The notes under the pieces: generated by a model
Told to the model about the DNA's origin: nothing
Database searches by the model: none
Seen by the model: only the letters and a program-made list of their open reading frames with translations
From: Rhopalosiphum padi
Taxonomy: Eukaryota > Arthropoda > Insecta > Hemiptera > Aphididae
Length of the DNA: 64,000 nucleotides
Assembly (NCBI RefSeq): GCF_020882245.1
Contig: NC_083598.1
Location: 87,611,714-87,675,713 of the forward strand
Direction of reading: 5' to 3'
Program-made: the position numbers and the translations under genes
Part shown: positions 28,560 through 42,206 of the stretch, piece after piece
Numbering within the stretch: the first letter of the stretch is position 1
Layout of the letters: each line of letters opens with the position of its first letter

Positions 28560-29400
28560 TTGGGGGTGTAATTGTCCCGAGTCTAGCGCGCCGGGCGGTC
28601 TCGGGCGTCGCGTGGGTTTATATATACATTTTGTAAATATATATATATATAGTTCACAGTGTACCGAAACCCATTCATGTGTACCTATATAATATATACG
28701 TCCAATAACAATATCATATTATTATTATTATATACGTACGTACGCGTCTCCGCTCACCGTTGTCGTGCGTGTGTGCGCGCGCACGCTCGTGTTTGTGTAT
28801 CGCGGATTAAAAAAAAGGACACACAATGGACAATGCACACGCAGCACACACGTCAAGTAGACACCGTATACACCGGTAGCCCCGGAGGAGATCTTGATAC
28901 GTCTCGGCGACACCGTGACAGTAACAAATCACACCAATAATAATATTATACACATTATTATTATTTTATTGTGTGCGCTGCCGGTGCTGCCGCCTTCCGC
29001 GTCAAGGTTGCAGCACTCGACATTATAATACACACAAGTAGGTAGGTACGTGTACAGAGGGCTTCCGTGTTACCTATGCGTATATAATATATACCGAAAT
29101 CGGCCGGTCCCGAACGGTTCTCCTTATAGAACTCTGCAGGGCTTCGTCGGCCGACGAACTAGACTATATAATAATGATATGCGCACGCAAGAATTATGAA
29201 AGTCACGCGGACGACGCCGCTCGTGCCTTACTCGTAGCCATCTTTGGTACCCGGTAATCGGTAATAAAAATATAGGTACATCATACGACGACGCGGTGCA
29301 CCACTATACGAAGCGACGGTTTGCCCGAATAGCGTCTCGATGAGTGCTGCGCTAGTCCCGCGGACGTGAGATCATCTTCGACGGATCATATTTATAGCGT
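28560..29400. other. CpG-rich intronic patch
   Basis: This is one of the most GC- and CpG-rich non-coding stretches in intron 1. It contains CGCGCCGGGCGG, a 6-bp stem CCCGAG/CTCGGG (28576-28581 with 28600-28605) and a 16-bp perfect palindrome at 29143-29158. There is no believable coding frame. An intronic enhancer or alternative promoter is possible but unproven. Confidence 0.3.
29143..29158. repeat. GC-rich 16-bp perfect palindrome
   Basis: TTCGTCGGCCGACGAA reads the same on both strands with no spacer. In this genome most perfect palindromes are AT-only, so a GC-rich one stands out. It could be a site for a dimeric DNA-binding protein, or chance. Confidence 0.6.
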
Positions 29401-32400
29401 ATAAAATAATAGGACTGAAAAAAGTTGTAACAGACAAACGGCGCGATAAATCGTCTTGCCTACGGGTCACTCTTATCGAGCATAAATTCGAATGTATAGG
29501 CCTTAAACTTTTAAACTTGTTAATTATAATATTATATTTAATATTACGTATGAGTATAATATAGAGGTTTTCGCTGTTGGAGACTAAAACATTACTCGTT
29601 TCGTGTATTTTATAGACACCACTACATGCAGTATTTGAAAACAGGCCATCTAGACAGATATTGATTTTCGATTTAACATAATATTTTTTTATTATTCTAT
29701 ATCAATTTATTACGTAAAAGACGCGTGTTATAGTGTTAGGTATTCATTATCTATTTATTATGGTTTATTTATGTTAATTAGATCAGATAAAATTCGTGAT
29801 GAAACTCTTTTACGAATATATTAGGTATATATGTATAATAATATATAATACTTAATTATTTAGTACGTACAATTTTTTTTTTTTTTTTTTTTTTTAAATA
29901 TTTAATTTGTCAATTAAAATCCTAATTATAATATTCGAACAATCGATAAAAATAATGTTCAATTAGACTTGTTCATATCGTTATATAATAAGTATTTAGT
30001 ATTATTATAATATATTATAGCTCTGTAATCTTTTCTACGTAAGACCATGTGATTCTTCGGAATATTGTTTATGTAACGCATATCATATATATCTACTCAT
30101 TTGTTAGACGAATTATCATTATATTATTATTATTTATATATTAGAATAACGTTTTCCGTAACACCTGAGTGTACTTAAAATAAAAAGAATTATGGTATTT
30201 TTTTTTTTTTTAATCTTAAAACAAATCAATAATTTATACCTGTGCGTATAAATGAAATGTGTGTTTCGAACAGCATATTATAATGTTATGTTTGTTTGCT
30301 GCTATCGAAACGCGTTAGTTTATGTTTTTATAATCATTAGATTTATTTTAATTTTATTATACTATAACCTATTCGAATTGCCTAACTCTAATTTGTTTTA
30401 CTCGTAAAAACATTTATAGGGCCCATTTCGACCCACGACCTTGTGAGTTTGTCAACGAATTTATGACAACATATCATTTTATAAATATTATCGGTTTTTT
30501 TCTACTACCTAATCAGTTTTTTTTTCTTTTTTATTCAAGACGTATTATCATATTATTATCGTACAGGTATAGATAATATAGGTGGTACCTACATGTTTTT
30601 TTTTTTCGGTAAGAAAATTTAGAACCCCCATCGAGTCCTATCAGACTGTCTCTATTGGCCGTCGGGTTTCACACCAGTATTATAATATTATTATTATACT
30701 CTTGCGTATCGATCGTTAATATAGATATTTATTGTGAGCCTGTGACACATGCCTAATAACCATAATCATATAACTCCGGTGCCCGTACCCGAAACGTGAC
30801 GCGATACTTAATTTAATTTTACACTCTGAACATATTTTTACAATATTGTAATCTCCCTCGGCCGACTACAATATAATATATATATATCCTATCACTATTA
30901 TCGCCTAGTCATTAGCCAACAGCCCTATTGCTCGGACTTTTAATAGGCAAGTCGCCTTATTTACGGTAGGTACACATAATATGTTATACACAATTTTTGA
31001 AACAAACAACGTTCGCGGACGACCATATCATGTAGGTATATTACCTATACACGTATACACACGTAGTGCCTACGCTGCACGGCCACCTTATCTTATTGTC
31101 TCGTTTTCGTACATAAACTCTTTTTTTTCTTCATTTTATCGACTACCTCTATGTCGCTATATTATGTACGTACAATATATATACATATTATAATATACTC
31201 ATAATAAAGTAGGTTGTCGGTATACGTTATACATTATGTAGAAACGTTGTTGGACCGTAACTGCGATGGCCGTTAGCTCTACTAAGCGCGTGTATAATAT
31301 ATATATTATAATATACAATATATGTGTTATACTATATATATAATGCGGTTTGCCTATGCAAAATATAATATTATGTTATTATAATGTTCGCCATTTGGAC
31401 CGTCATCGTGGCGTTAATAAAAAACATTAACTGTACGCATACATTATGTATAGATATATTTATTGCACACGAATATAAGTTATAATTTATTTTATGTATT
31501 TTCACGGTTTTATAATTAAGCAAATTTTAGCGGGCTATATAGTTTGATCTACAGCCTATTAGAGTGAGATTTTATAAAAGTAATGTTATGTTTTCGGGGT
31601 TTTTTTTTTTAAATTTTTAATTTAAAATTGGAACCTAATCGTATATGGTCCGTATAATGCCCATCATAATATAATATGTAATATCGTCATGTATATAGCC
31701 ATTATATAGGTACGTTTATATGTTTCATATGTTTTCCGTGAATGGTTACAAAAATTCCATTAAATAATAAATAACATTAACTACTTTGAAACACAGCGTG
31801 CGATCTTGATTTTATCGTTTGTATAAAACATATTGTATAGTCTTCGAACGATTAGTACATTATAATAGACGTTATTTAAATGCGTCTAGTGAAATAAACA
31901 AACGGGTGTCATAATAATAGATAAATGTTTCGAGGAACGTTTAGTTTTTGAATTTCATCTCGACGACTACTATTATAGGTTCTAACCAGAAGTAGGTATG
32001 ATATTATAATATAATATAATATGTAAATAGATACAATCGAGACACATTGAATGTCAGATTCGTTCCTAAACGAAATTAACCGACACCGGAAACTTACCAC
32101 GGACAATAAACACGACGGTGCAGCACTATTAACGAAAACGGTTTAAAAAAAAAAAAACAATTTTATTCTTGATAGCGGATTGACTGTTTAAAGAGTCTTC
32201 GGTCATATTGTAATGTGATTGTGTGTGTGTGTGTGTAATGGATACCATATAGTCATCGATAAGGGCTCTGCACTTGTCCTAAATCAACACCCGCAATGGA
32301 CCGGGAAAAACATGTGGTGCGGTCCAGACAAGCACACATTACAATAACCCGTTGTCATCTCGGTGACCGCAGGGGCTCGGCCTTTCAGTGGCAACAGTGA

Positions 32401-34344
32401 CCGTCATTCATGCATTTCCGGTCGCGCCGTCGCGTCCCTTATATTATAATAGGTATATATTATATATCATAATATAGTATACGATAAACCAGCCGTTATC
32501 TCCGTCTGTACGACGTATATACTTCTATTAAGTCCGTCGACTTTGTGGAAAATATAAATATAAAAAGTTACACCTCTCGTACGTGTGAGACATAATATAT
32601 ATACATGTACAATATAATATGCACGCGCGTATACGCGTATATTATATGTAATATCTACTACTTACCCTGTTGCATCGGTCTGAACTCTGAAATAATAACG
32701 ATATGAAATTTTACAAACCGGTCGATGACAGTAAATATATACACATATATGTATATAGGTACGCGCGTATATAATCCAGTTTCGTAAAAGTGCACTGCCG
32801 GCCGAATAAATCAACCACGTGCATATACCCCTTTTTCACTTTTTTTCCACCTCGCCCGCCACCGACTGAATTATCGCTGGAGGCTGCGTAATTTACCGAT
32901 ACGTTGAAAGATTTATCGATCATTATACACTAGTTGTCTCGCCTTAGCGGTGACAGAGAGCTGCAGAGTGGAGAGGATATACGCATTATACTACTATATA
33001 ATATATATATATATATTGCATATAATATGATGCTTATAGGAATAGGTGAAAGTAAATTAGAGTATCATATTGATTCATGTATACCGTTTTCGTATATACT
33101 TTTATATTATATATATTTTAATAAATCTACTATGCAGTGTTTACGCGGGTTTTACGATTAGGAATTCCAGAGTATGATGTGCTCAATGATTACGTTCGAT
33201 TTCGTACACCCATAGAATATAAACTTTTTTATTTGAGTTATCGACATTTCTACACGGCAATACCTTGATAAGAAATCATAAAAAAAATCTTTCGGCGCGT
33301 TATAAATATTGTTTCGAGCGAAACGATACGGTTATTCAACACTGCGTCTCAAATAGCATACATAACAAATATATAATATTTGTATTATTATATTGGAAAC
33401 AGGCTTAAACGGGTTTAGCAATATATAAAAATCATTTAAATAGATGTGCTTTTGTATAGACCTTCTACCCTCCCCCCCAAAAATAAATAAATTATAATAT
33501 AAACGCTAAGAGCATGCAATATAGCTTTTTAAACTATACAATTACAACACATACAGCTTTTGTGATTATTGATATTATTTAAACATCGTATTAGAATGAA
33601 TAATAATTTATTATTACCAACACTATTTGGACGTAAACACTTAAATAAATAGACACCTGATGTGTCATTGATGACACTATTTTTATCCACAGATATAGGT
33701 AAGTATATTTTTATGCCTTATAACGACTTAAAATATGCTAAAACGTGAAAACAACATTTTGTATCTGAATTTTTCCTCTCTCTCTCTCTACATATATAAT
33801 ATGTGTAATTATCACGTTAATTAATTTTACTATACGTTCATATATGGACGGTACGCGCAAAGTCTCCTGCAACACTGAACTCGAGTATATAGCATTGGCT
33901 GCGGGTTTTACAGCGGGCGCGGCGTTTAAGTGCCCAATTAGCCGTTTTCCCGACCGAATCTGTAGTCAAAAACGAAATAATTAGTAGATACCTTATACTA
34001 TACGTATAATAATATACAATATCGCATTACGCCTCAATCGTTATATATGATGAAAAAAAAAACCGTCTCGTCCGCCCGCTTATGATCTTAACGGAATAAT
34101 ACGCTAAGCGCGTGTGACGGCACACATTATATTATATACACAAGCATAATACGTCGTATTATAGTGCACATATAATGATAATAATTATTATATTTCGTCG
34201 CGGCTGTTTAGTGTCGACAGTTTGAAAAATCGGTGGCAATAAAAAACAAAAAGGGGTTGAAGTGTTGATGAACGCCAGATGCCGACCGATTCGCGCGACA
34301 GTCGTCCTCGGTGTTTACGTTACACGTCGATCCGACGAGTCTCG

Positions 34345-34373
34345 TATTATTATTATTATTATTATTATTATTG
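34345..34373. repeat. (ATT)n microsatellite
   Basis: An uninterrupted run of about nine ATT units. Confidence 0.9.
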
Positions 34374-34733
34374 TACCGGGTGAACAGCGGCCGACCTTTG
34401 ACGGTGTCTCGGCAACGGTCCGTGTCGTCGTACGCGCGTAAAACACTCGTAACACATGACACGCACAACACCGAAAATCGGCGGTCCCGTTTAATAATAA
34501 CAATATTATCTCATCACGACGTAACGTAATAATATAATAATGACGTGCATATCACGCGTATCGTATAGTATGTTCCTGTGTGGAAACGCACCGCTTTTCG
34601 GTCTCGTGAAAATCGACGCCCACGCCGTCACCCCGGCCGGGCCGCCGCGCCACACGTGCAGTGTACGCGCATAATAATATTATTGCAGGTATACATAATA
34701 TATTAGTCAGGGATAGTTGCGTGCGGTGTAGGT

Positions 34734-34846
34734 GAGTTGATTCCCGAGACCTTTTTCATGTATTAGTTGATTCCCGGGTCCTTAAGAGGTACGTACGAGT
34801 TGATTCCCGGGTCCTCAAGAGGTACGTACGAGTTGATTCCCAGGTC
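34734..34846. repeat. 33-bp tandem array, about 3.5 copies
   Basis: Units begin at 34734 (diverged, 30 bp), 34764, 34797 and 34830 (partial, 17 bp). The core is GAGTTGATTCCCGGGTCC followed by a CTYAAGAGGTACGTAC segment. The two full central copies differ by a single T/C change plus the first base, so the duplication is recent or homogenised. Each unit carries the palindromes CCCGGG and TACGTA. It lies in intron 1 and encodes nothing I can recognise. Confidence 0.9.
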
Positions 34847-37800
34847 ATTATATATTTTATTCAATATTTATTAAGATATTCAGCCTATTAGCATAACCCA
34901 AGAAACACCACGAGGAGGTTGGCTGACAAGTTTCTCAAAAATGTTGTTTTTTTAGTTTTTTTAGAAAATCATTTAATTTTAATTTATTTATTATTTATTG
35001 AATTATATTTAGTTGTAATTAGGTAAAAAATTATTATTAAAAACATTTGGTAGTAACTAGGTAAAAAAATATAAAAAAAATTATTAATTTGGTAAAAATT
35101 TGTAACACGTTGTTTTTATAAATTGGTATCTGGTAATGAGATTACCAGTATACCGTGACATCTCTTCTCTTAAAAAAATTTGTTTTTCTTGATGTTTTTT
35201 AGATTTTTTAGTTCCATTACTTCTGCATTTAATATAAGTTTCAGATTGTACTTCTAACAGCTCATTTATTATATATATATTTTTTTTTATTTTGTAAATT
35301 CGCGCGTGGTCTCGGTGGACATAAGAGCGAGTTGTGTGTGACGGTTGAATTATTTACGGTCGTAAACTCTTTACTCGTGCAATCTATTGATAATTCGCGA
35401 TGTCAGGATTTAGAGAAAACCCAAAACGTTATTGTTTTGTATTATTCTGTTTCACTGTTGAAATTGAAATTTTTGGTTTTTGTATTTTTTTGCACAAGAT
35501 AAAATAGGTTTTTCGACATTTTCGAGAGTACGCCGAGAATTCGGGATATTATTGCGGTTATATATTTTAAATCGGATCATTTACGGTAAGCTCGTTATAT
35601 TATGATATATACTAATATGCATTAACGCAAATGTATTGCACAAATCATTGTGCATGTTGTTTTAATTATCGTTAAGTATATTCTACACTAATTAATTTAT
35701 CAATTTAAAAAATGGCAACAGTTGTTGTCGCACTAGCTATGAACGGTGTAGGTACCTATATATCTATTATACATTATGTTTGCGCTCGCACTTGAATTAT
35801 TTTAGTATATCGAAAAGTACATTAAAACAATACACGTCGTGAAATAAATATTAATTTTAGCCGTAATAACAATAGATGATATTTATAATATTATACTGTT
35901 GATATATGATGAACAATTTCAGAAATATGTTCTTATGTTTGTATTCGTTCGCCATAGTAATCCATGTGCAGTCTTATTTCCTAATCATAATGATGACTAA
36001 TCGCAAACAAAGTTATTAGAGCAATGACATCAGCTCATCATCAGTTACCTGATGTGGAATTGTCAAGTGTAGTATAGGTATTAGGTAATAAATAATAATT
36101 TAGTGGTTTGCACTTTTGAGATTGGCTTAAATTATGCAACTCTGTATACAATTTTAAAACGTGCATTTGTTATCAGACTTTTAATGTCGATATTATATTA
36201 GTTTAAATTAATAGAAATAGATTTATAAACTAGAAATTAATGCAAAGTTGAATTTTTATTAAACATGGTCCTAACTGAGGTTTATTTTTTTTATATATGT
36301 ATATATATATACGTATATAGTAGCTTTATTTAAGTGAATTTAATATTGTATAGCTAAGCAATTGATTTGAAAAAAGGTCTTATTACCACGTTGTACTTGT
36401 CCTATGTAACTTTCGTTGTCATAATAATGGTTGGTTTAAAAAGAAATTTTTATTCAAACATATTTCGGCCTACACTCTATAAACTATATACTAAAGGTAC
36501 CATTGTCTTTAAAACAATATTATTCTATGCTGATATAAAACCAATTATAATAGCTTCTTCGATTTTTTTTTTTTCTATGAAACAATAAGCTTTGGCTGTT
36601 ATTTTTTGAAAATATTCAATTACATGAATATAAATACCTAGCTATAGTACGTAGTACTTGGTATTCAATATTTATTACAGTATATTTTATACAATAACTA
36701 TGCCTTCGGGCTACGATAAATGGGTGTCTATAAGTGTATTAATTTAATGTGAAGTCGTCTAAATCTATATTAAACGTTTTATTAAATCAAAGTTCACACC
36801 CATTTTAAGTTGGAGTAAAATAAATGAATAATTTCGTTGCATTGTCTGAATGGTCGTTCTTTTTGTCTATTTGTCAATCTTCTTCGAACACACAGTATTG
36901 ACATATTCTGTTTTGATATGATTTGAGTATAGATGAATGTATAGGTAAATATAGATATCGGCGATCTGTCTATTTGTATCAAGTGTGTTTACTGTTGCAT
37001 TACCCCAATGTCAGTTTAAATTTATCAGTCAGTATTAGTCAGTATCATAATATTGGTTATTTTTCAATTTAAGATTAAGACTCAACTAGACTCAACTTCT
37101 GACGCATAATGTAAAAATCAAGAAGTCTACATAGGCGTGTGATTTTCCATATCAGAATTTTAATATTAAAAAATGTATACAGCTTCGAAATATACAATAA
37201 AATATATAGAATTTTTTTAAATTTCGAACTAGTATTTTTTAATGCACCTAAAATATAAAAATTCGTGGGTTTGCATTGTTATAACATTATTAGTGTTCGT
37301 ATATTGGACATAATTCACGTACGATTCATGTTTTTCATTATTAATATTATTATTATTTATTGCCTATACTCGTCGTTCGAAATACCTAAACATATGCGAA
37401 GGGTATGTTATTGCAGTTGTAATAAAATTCACGATGGAAATTTAACATCGTACCCAGAATAACAATTATTATTATTATTATTATTCAATAGATTATTCGT
37501 ATATATTATTATATGCATAGGTACACGACTCAACTACTCCGCGAACTTGTCTTATTATATCTTTTATACATTATAATAATAATCGTATACACAGCACAAT
37601 GTAGATACTATTGACAACACGAAATAATGATGTATAAAGAACATTTGTACGCTTTATAAAAGTATAATAATTATTGTATAAAGTATAAACACTCGAGCTG
37701 TCGGCGTGGCGGAGTGTGACTCGGACAATACGGTATAATACACCGATTAAATGCACGGTATCTACGTCACCGGTAGGTATCTAAACAATTAAATATTAAT

Positions 37801-39029
37801 ATTATTTACATTATATGGTTTATATGGTCAACGATCATAGCCTGTTGCCAACGAGGTAATTTGCATTAAATTCACATTTTCTTATACCGCTCTCAAGTAC
37901 ATATAGTTAGACGATAATAATATATATATGTATATATTCTCTCCGATATCTGAGAAACGTCGTACTGCAAGGTGAAGTGGGTCAGTTATAAATTAATTAT
38001 TTAAAAATAAAATTAATAATATTGTTATATTGTGGTATGTATATACCTATATTTGAATATGTTGTTCTCGGCTTAAAATATATAGTTCAATGTTCGTACT
38101 TACTCTATTATTATAAGTATGGATTTTCAACGATAGATTACAAATAAGACTAATGATTTTTTATTTTTATAAATCAACTTTTATATTATATTGCTATATG
38201 TAGCAAGGTGTAGGTACTCATAACTATCGATTTTTTACATGAATATTTATTACAATACAAATTTACAATTATTTCACTTAGCTGTAATTTAAAATAATAT
38301 ATGTAGCTACTCATATAAGTCATATCTCGTTGGTGGTAACTAAGGTGGAATGCGGAGTTACTCGCTAACCTAAACATATGACTAGTATTTTATAAATATA
38401 GTAACCTATCAAAACGGTAAAAAAAATGTATGCATGCATACATAAATATATATATATAATATGTTTTGCTGACTCTCAACCGTCTAGTTTTATCTAGAAT
38501 ATGTTATTGTGTACCTACTTATAGATCTTTACGCAGTCCTTAATAGATACACATATACGCTTATATTATATTGTATTTATATATTAATGTTATGTGTACA
38601 CAATATGTATATTGTTTGCCATAAGTCTTAAAACATGTATGTATTTTTACTATCATAAGATATTGAAAATAAATTATGGAACCTCTCCAAAACGTTTTCA
38701 TTAAAAACCAATGTATATATAGTAAAGGAAGTGGCTATTAAAATCTAATAAACTTGGTCAGTAGAAAAATATCGATGATGATGCTTTTAAATGCATAATC
38801 ATTATAGTGTTTGCTGGGAGCGTGACGGTTTAGTTTTTGCAGTTTTGCCATCCGTGGCCTCGCGGTTCAGCGGTTTCGGTCGACAACGTTGTACAAATCG
38901 TGGTATGTACCTACATACAGCAGGCGACTGCGACAGTCGCGCCATACAAACATATATATACAATAATAAATTAATGATATTACTGCTGTGCTCGAGCGCT
39001 ACAGGTCATCGTGGCCTTTGGCTTCTCTT
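34847..39029. other. Intronic DNA, no gene established
   Basis: Directly after the tandem array, about 34930-35110 carries loosely repeated TAGGTAAAAAA words. About 35290-35585 is more complex. It holds a 35-codon ATG frame (35400-35507) and ends at a good donor-like sequence (G|GTAAG, intron side from 35586), which makes it a weak candidate for an alternative first exon. The remainder is AT-rich with ATT runs (37468-37483) and a perfect 18-bp palindrome at 38426-38443. Confidence 0.4.
38426..38443. repeat. 18-bp perfect palindrome
   Basis: ATGTATGCATGCATACAT is a spacerless perfect palindrome embedding two overlapping ATGCAT words. It follows an A run and precedes an AT run. Confidence 0.65.
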
Positions 39030-39500
39030 AGTTGCAGTATTTTTCCAGTTTAAAGTGTCTGCAACAGTTCAACCTGTTGACGTGTGTTCTTGACAATGTC
39101 CAAGTCTCGTCTTCATATAGCAAACTATACGAGTCTGATAAAGAGTTTTGTGTGGCTTATACAAAATACGCACCAAGTCCTTTATACCTCCGAAGTTATT
39201 TTCGTTTAGCATAATGGCGTATAACATTGTGCGACTCGTCAGTATAGATTCAGCGGATATACTTTCGTGAATTTAGTTTTCTCTCGGTCAATATTTAATT
39301 TTTTAATTCCCAGAGCATCTCGTGGTGACTTTGCTTTTCACCACATATCATTCCAACAATATCGTCTGCAGAGCGTGTACAGATTTGCCACCACTTGTCT
39401 ATAATAATTCTTCTTGTTTTGTTCGTATCTTTAACACCTCTCTCGGCCCTTTCCGAAGCAAAACAATATCGAACAGCTGTTAGGCCATCCAACCCCTGAA
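39030..39500 (-). pseudogene. Decayed non-LTR retrotransposon reverse transcriptase fragment
   Basis: On the minus strand, broken frames retain the order of the C-terminal half of a LINE-type reverse transcriptase. First comes QICTRSADDIVGM, which corresponds to the catalytic Y-A-D-D-I/V box (ADD at 39361-39369, with the tyrosine replaced by serine). After a frameshift comes LNIDREKTKF (39269-39298), matching the usual L-x-I-N/D-x-x-K-T-K segment. Further downstream, YEDETWTLSRTHVNRLN (about 39068-39118) matches the Y-G-x-E-T-W-T-L-x-x-x-x-x-x-R-L motif of the same proteins. At least two frame changes and several stops separate these pieces. The 5' part of the element and its endonuclease are absent, which fits 5' truncation on insertion. 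It lies antisense to the host gene, is not functional, and is old judging by its damage. Confidence 0.85.
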
Positions 39501-39689
39501 TTCGTGTTACAATAATATAACATAATAATAACGTCGTACATTAAAGTCGTCGCAGTGCGTGCGTTTTCAGTATACACCATTATGTTAGATAGGTATAAAT
39601 ACACATAGCAATAATATATTATCGTGCAGTTATTATTATGTTATCACGTCGATAGCTATTTATTCGTAGTTGACTACCAGACGAGCGTG

Positions 39690-40180
39690 TTGTTGCGTAC
39701 CTATAGGACATCACGTAAGTATACACGCGCGGTACACGACGATATAGGTACGTATATGTCGTAGGTAAGAGTTAGGTATACCGCGTATATGCGATACTCG
39801 GCCGGGCGAAACGGCCACCGCCTATTGTTTTTGGCGACCTCCCTCAACGGACGGCGTAAAAGCAAACGCGCCGCAACTGCAGCAGTCGTGTGTTGTGGTA
39901 TAGGTACGCGCGACACGCCGACAATGACCGCGTGCGAACGCAAACGCGACGACAGTCGTAGGGCTCGTAGTGCGTATAATATATATATATATATGCGCAC
40001 TGATCGTACCGTCGTGTGCGCGAAGACTTGGCGCAAAATAATAATAATAATAATAATAATAAAACGAGCTGATCATTCAAGTCTCCGGACGGTTCAGTCA
40101 CGCGTAAACTGGGTCTCGCATTGTTTATGCGGATCGCTCGCGCGCGTGCTCACTATGTACGTATAGTTGCGAGATATAAC
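39690..40180. other. CpG-rich intronic patch
   Basis: The block is rich in CGCG and ACGACG words, with an ATA run at 40037-40062. Long frames are open simultaneously on both strands, as expected where stop codons are rare in GC-rich sequence. No conserved domain is visible, so I treat it as non-coding, possibly regulatory. Confidence 0.3.
40037..40062. repeat. (ATA)n microsatellite
   Basis: An uninterrupted run of about eight AAT/ATA units. Confidence 0.9.
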
Positions 40181-42206
40181 GCATATAACATATACCCACC
40201 TATTATGTGTGTATATATAGGAACGTCTTAAACGGTTCGCGTGCTTGTGTTAACATTATATAATATAATATTATGATATATATACCCGCCGCGTCGGTAT
40301 TTACGTCTTACGCGCGTGTGTAGGTACATAATATATATATATAGGTATAGGTTTATACATATAAAACTGCGCGAGCAACGGATAAAAAATTATATAGTCC
40401 GCCGAGAGTATAATGTACGTTATATTATAAACTGTACATGTATATAGTGCAGTCGCCCGGTCGGTTACCGCAACCGCAACTGGGTTGTGTGTGCACCACC
40501 CCCCACCCCGAAGTTATCCTGTACGCATGCGTATAGCGGTAAATATTATATACGTACCTATTATAATAGTTTGATGCGCACGACGTAGACGACGACAGCC
40601 ATACGTTTATAAACATTTAGGTATATACCGTACAGTGTGATGTACGAGTGTAGTATACCTTCGTGTGCTGTAAATATAAAATATTTAATCGAAAAAATAA
40701 ACACGATATTACCCGCACCGGAGTGGACGACGTTGTCACGCGTGATATTTGGCCGTGTGCGGCGAATAATATAGCTGCAGTCTTGCTGACGGTCGTCTCA
40801 TAGATAGGTATTATATTCGTCCACTAAACTGCTGTAATTATAACATGACACATTATTTTGATATAACGCTCTCGCGTTCGTATTGTGTATTATTGTTGCT
40901 GTTATTAAAAATTAAACACGCGCTTAATAAGTCATAATATTATCATGTCATATTTTAGCACTATGTGCGACTATTGCATCTACGGTTTACACCGCGAAAT
41001 AAAGACGAATAATGTAGTTTTATAGATAATTTCTGGTTTTTTAAGCTAGGAGAAGAGTGTTAATATTGAGCTACATACGCACTTGAACGATTTTTCACCG
41101 AATCCGACCGTAACTATGTATAGTTTGCGAGTTTGTTTTATTTAAACGTGAACGGATTTCATCTCACTGTTTCGCCCGAAATGTATGCCAATTGCTATTT
41201 ACAAATGATAATATGATATACGCCCATCAATCATCGAGTTGTTACGCTATAAGTAATATTATGCTTTCGTTTGTTCTTAAATTTAAATTAATATTATTTT
41301 TGTGACTTCGGGATATCGTTATATACCTTTATATGTACCTACACATCATGATTATTGAACGTATACGAATTTCTCTGCGACCAAGTATGGTTATAAGAAT
41401 AGAGAATTATGTTTCCTTAGTTCATCCTGACGTGCATATAATTATATGTATAATATTACGTGTCAAAGCATGACGCACTCAAGTTCTCCAAACATTGGTC
41501 ATTTCTTCGCCACCACTTGCCCACGTTGAACCCACTCCGTGTTGTTTGTAAATACGGTCAGAAGTAGATGCGAAGTATTCAAGTATAAAAGTAGAACAGT
41601 ACAAAATGTTTACAAACGAGCTTAGAATACGAATAACTGACGTAACGATTTAGTTACTTCAATGGTCCCTTAACTTTACAAACGTATATTCTATATTATT
41701 ATATAGAAAAAAGCAAATCTGTATTGGAAAATCTATATATAAATCGGGGCGATACGACAACTGCTGCAGTAATGATGTATTATATTACAACGATAATATG
41801 TTCGACAATATTATAATAATCAAAGTCAATGACGAAAAATTAAAACTTGACAGCGGCGCATGTAGAGATAGACACCTGTATTGAGTATTGTGGTTCCCGA
41901 GGTGATCTCATAACGGGCGCGTATAATACGATATATATTATACATGCGGCCTATGCGTCTAAGCTGTTATTTTCATTCTCGGTACCTATTACGATAAAAA
42001 AAAAAAAAGTCGGAAAAAACGGGTTTCTTTGAGTAAATATTTGATCTGTGGGGACCACTTTCCCGAACGATTCGTGCGGTGTGTGTGTGTGTATGTATAT
42101 TGACGCGTCCTCTTCGCCTATCTTATCTATGCGAGCGGGCGAGTACGTGTGTGTCAGCTAGTACGTGCACACTAAACACTAATACACTGTACATATCACA
42201 CATATA
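40181..42206. other. Intronic DNA, no gene seen
   Basis: Mixed AT-rich sequence with a moderately GC-rich first 800 bp. No coding frame, RNA gene or long repeat was recognised. Confidence 0.5.

Larger units (their letters stand above)
24842..34733. other. Intronic DNA, no gene seen
   Basis: The block is mostly AT-rich, with a marked CpG-rich patch at about 28.5-29.4 kb and a smaller one at 34.0-34.7 kb. It holds poly-T/poly-A runs (23 T at 29873-29895), ATA/ATT runs and a TC run near 33779-33789. No domain-bearing frame or RNA gene was recognised. Confidence 0.5.

Noticed and set aside
38791..39093. 100-codon + strand frame
   Set aside because: It partly lies antisense to the reverse-transcriptase fossil and has no independent support.
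39789..40166. 125-codon + frame and overlapping minus frames
   Set aside because: They lie in a CpG-rich patch with an ATA run (poly-Ile in one frame, poly-Tyr/Leu in others). Frames are open on both strands and none has recognisable features or exon borders.
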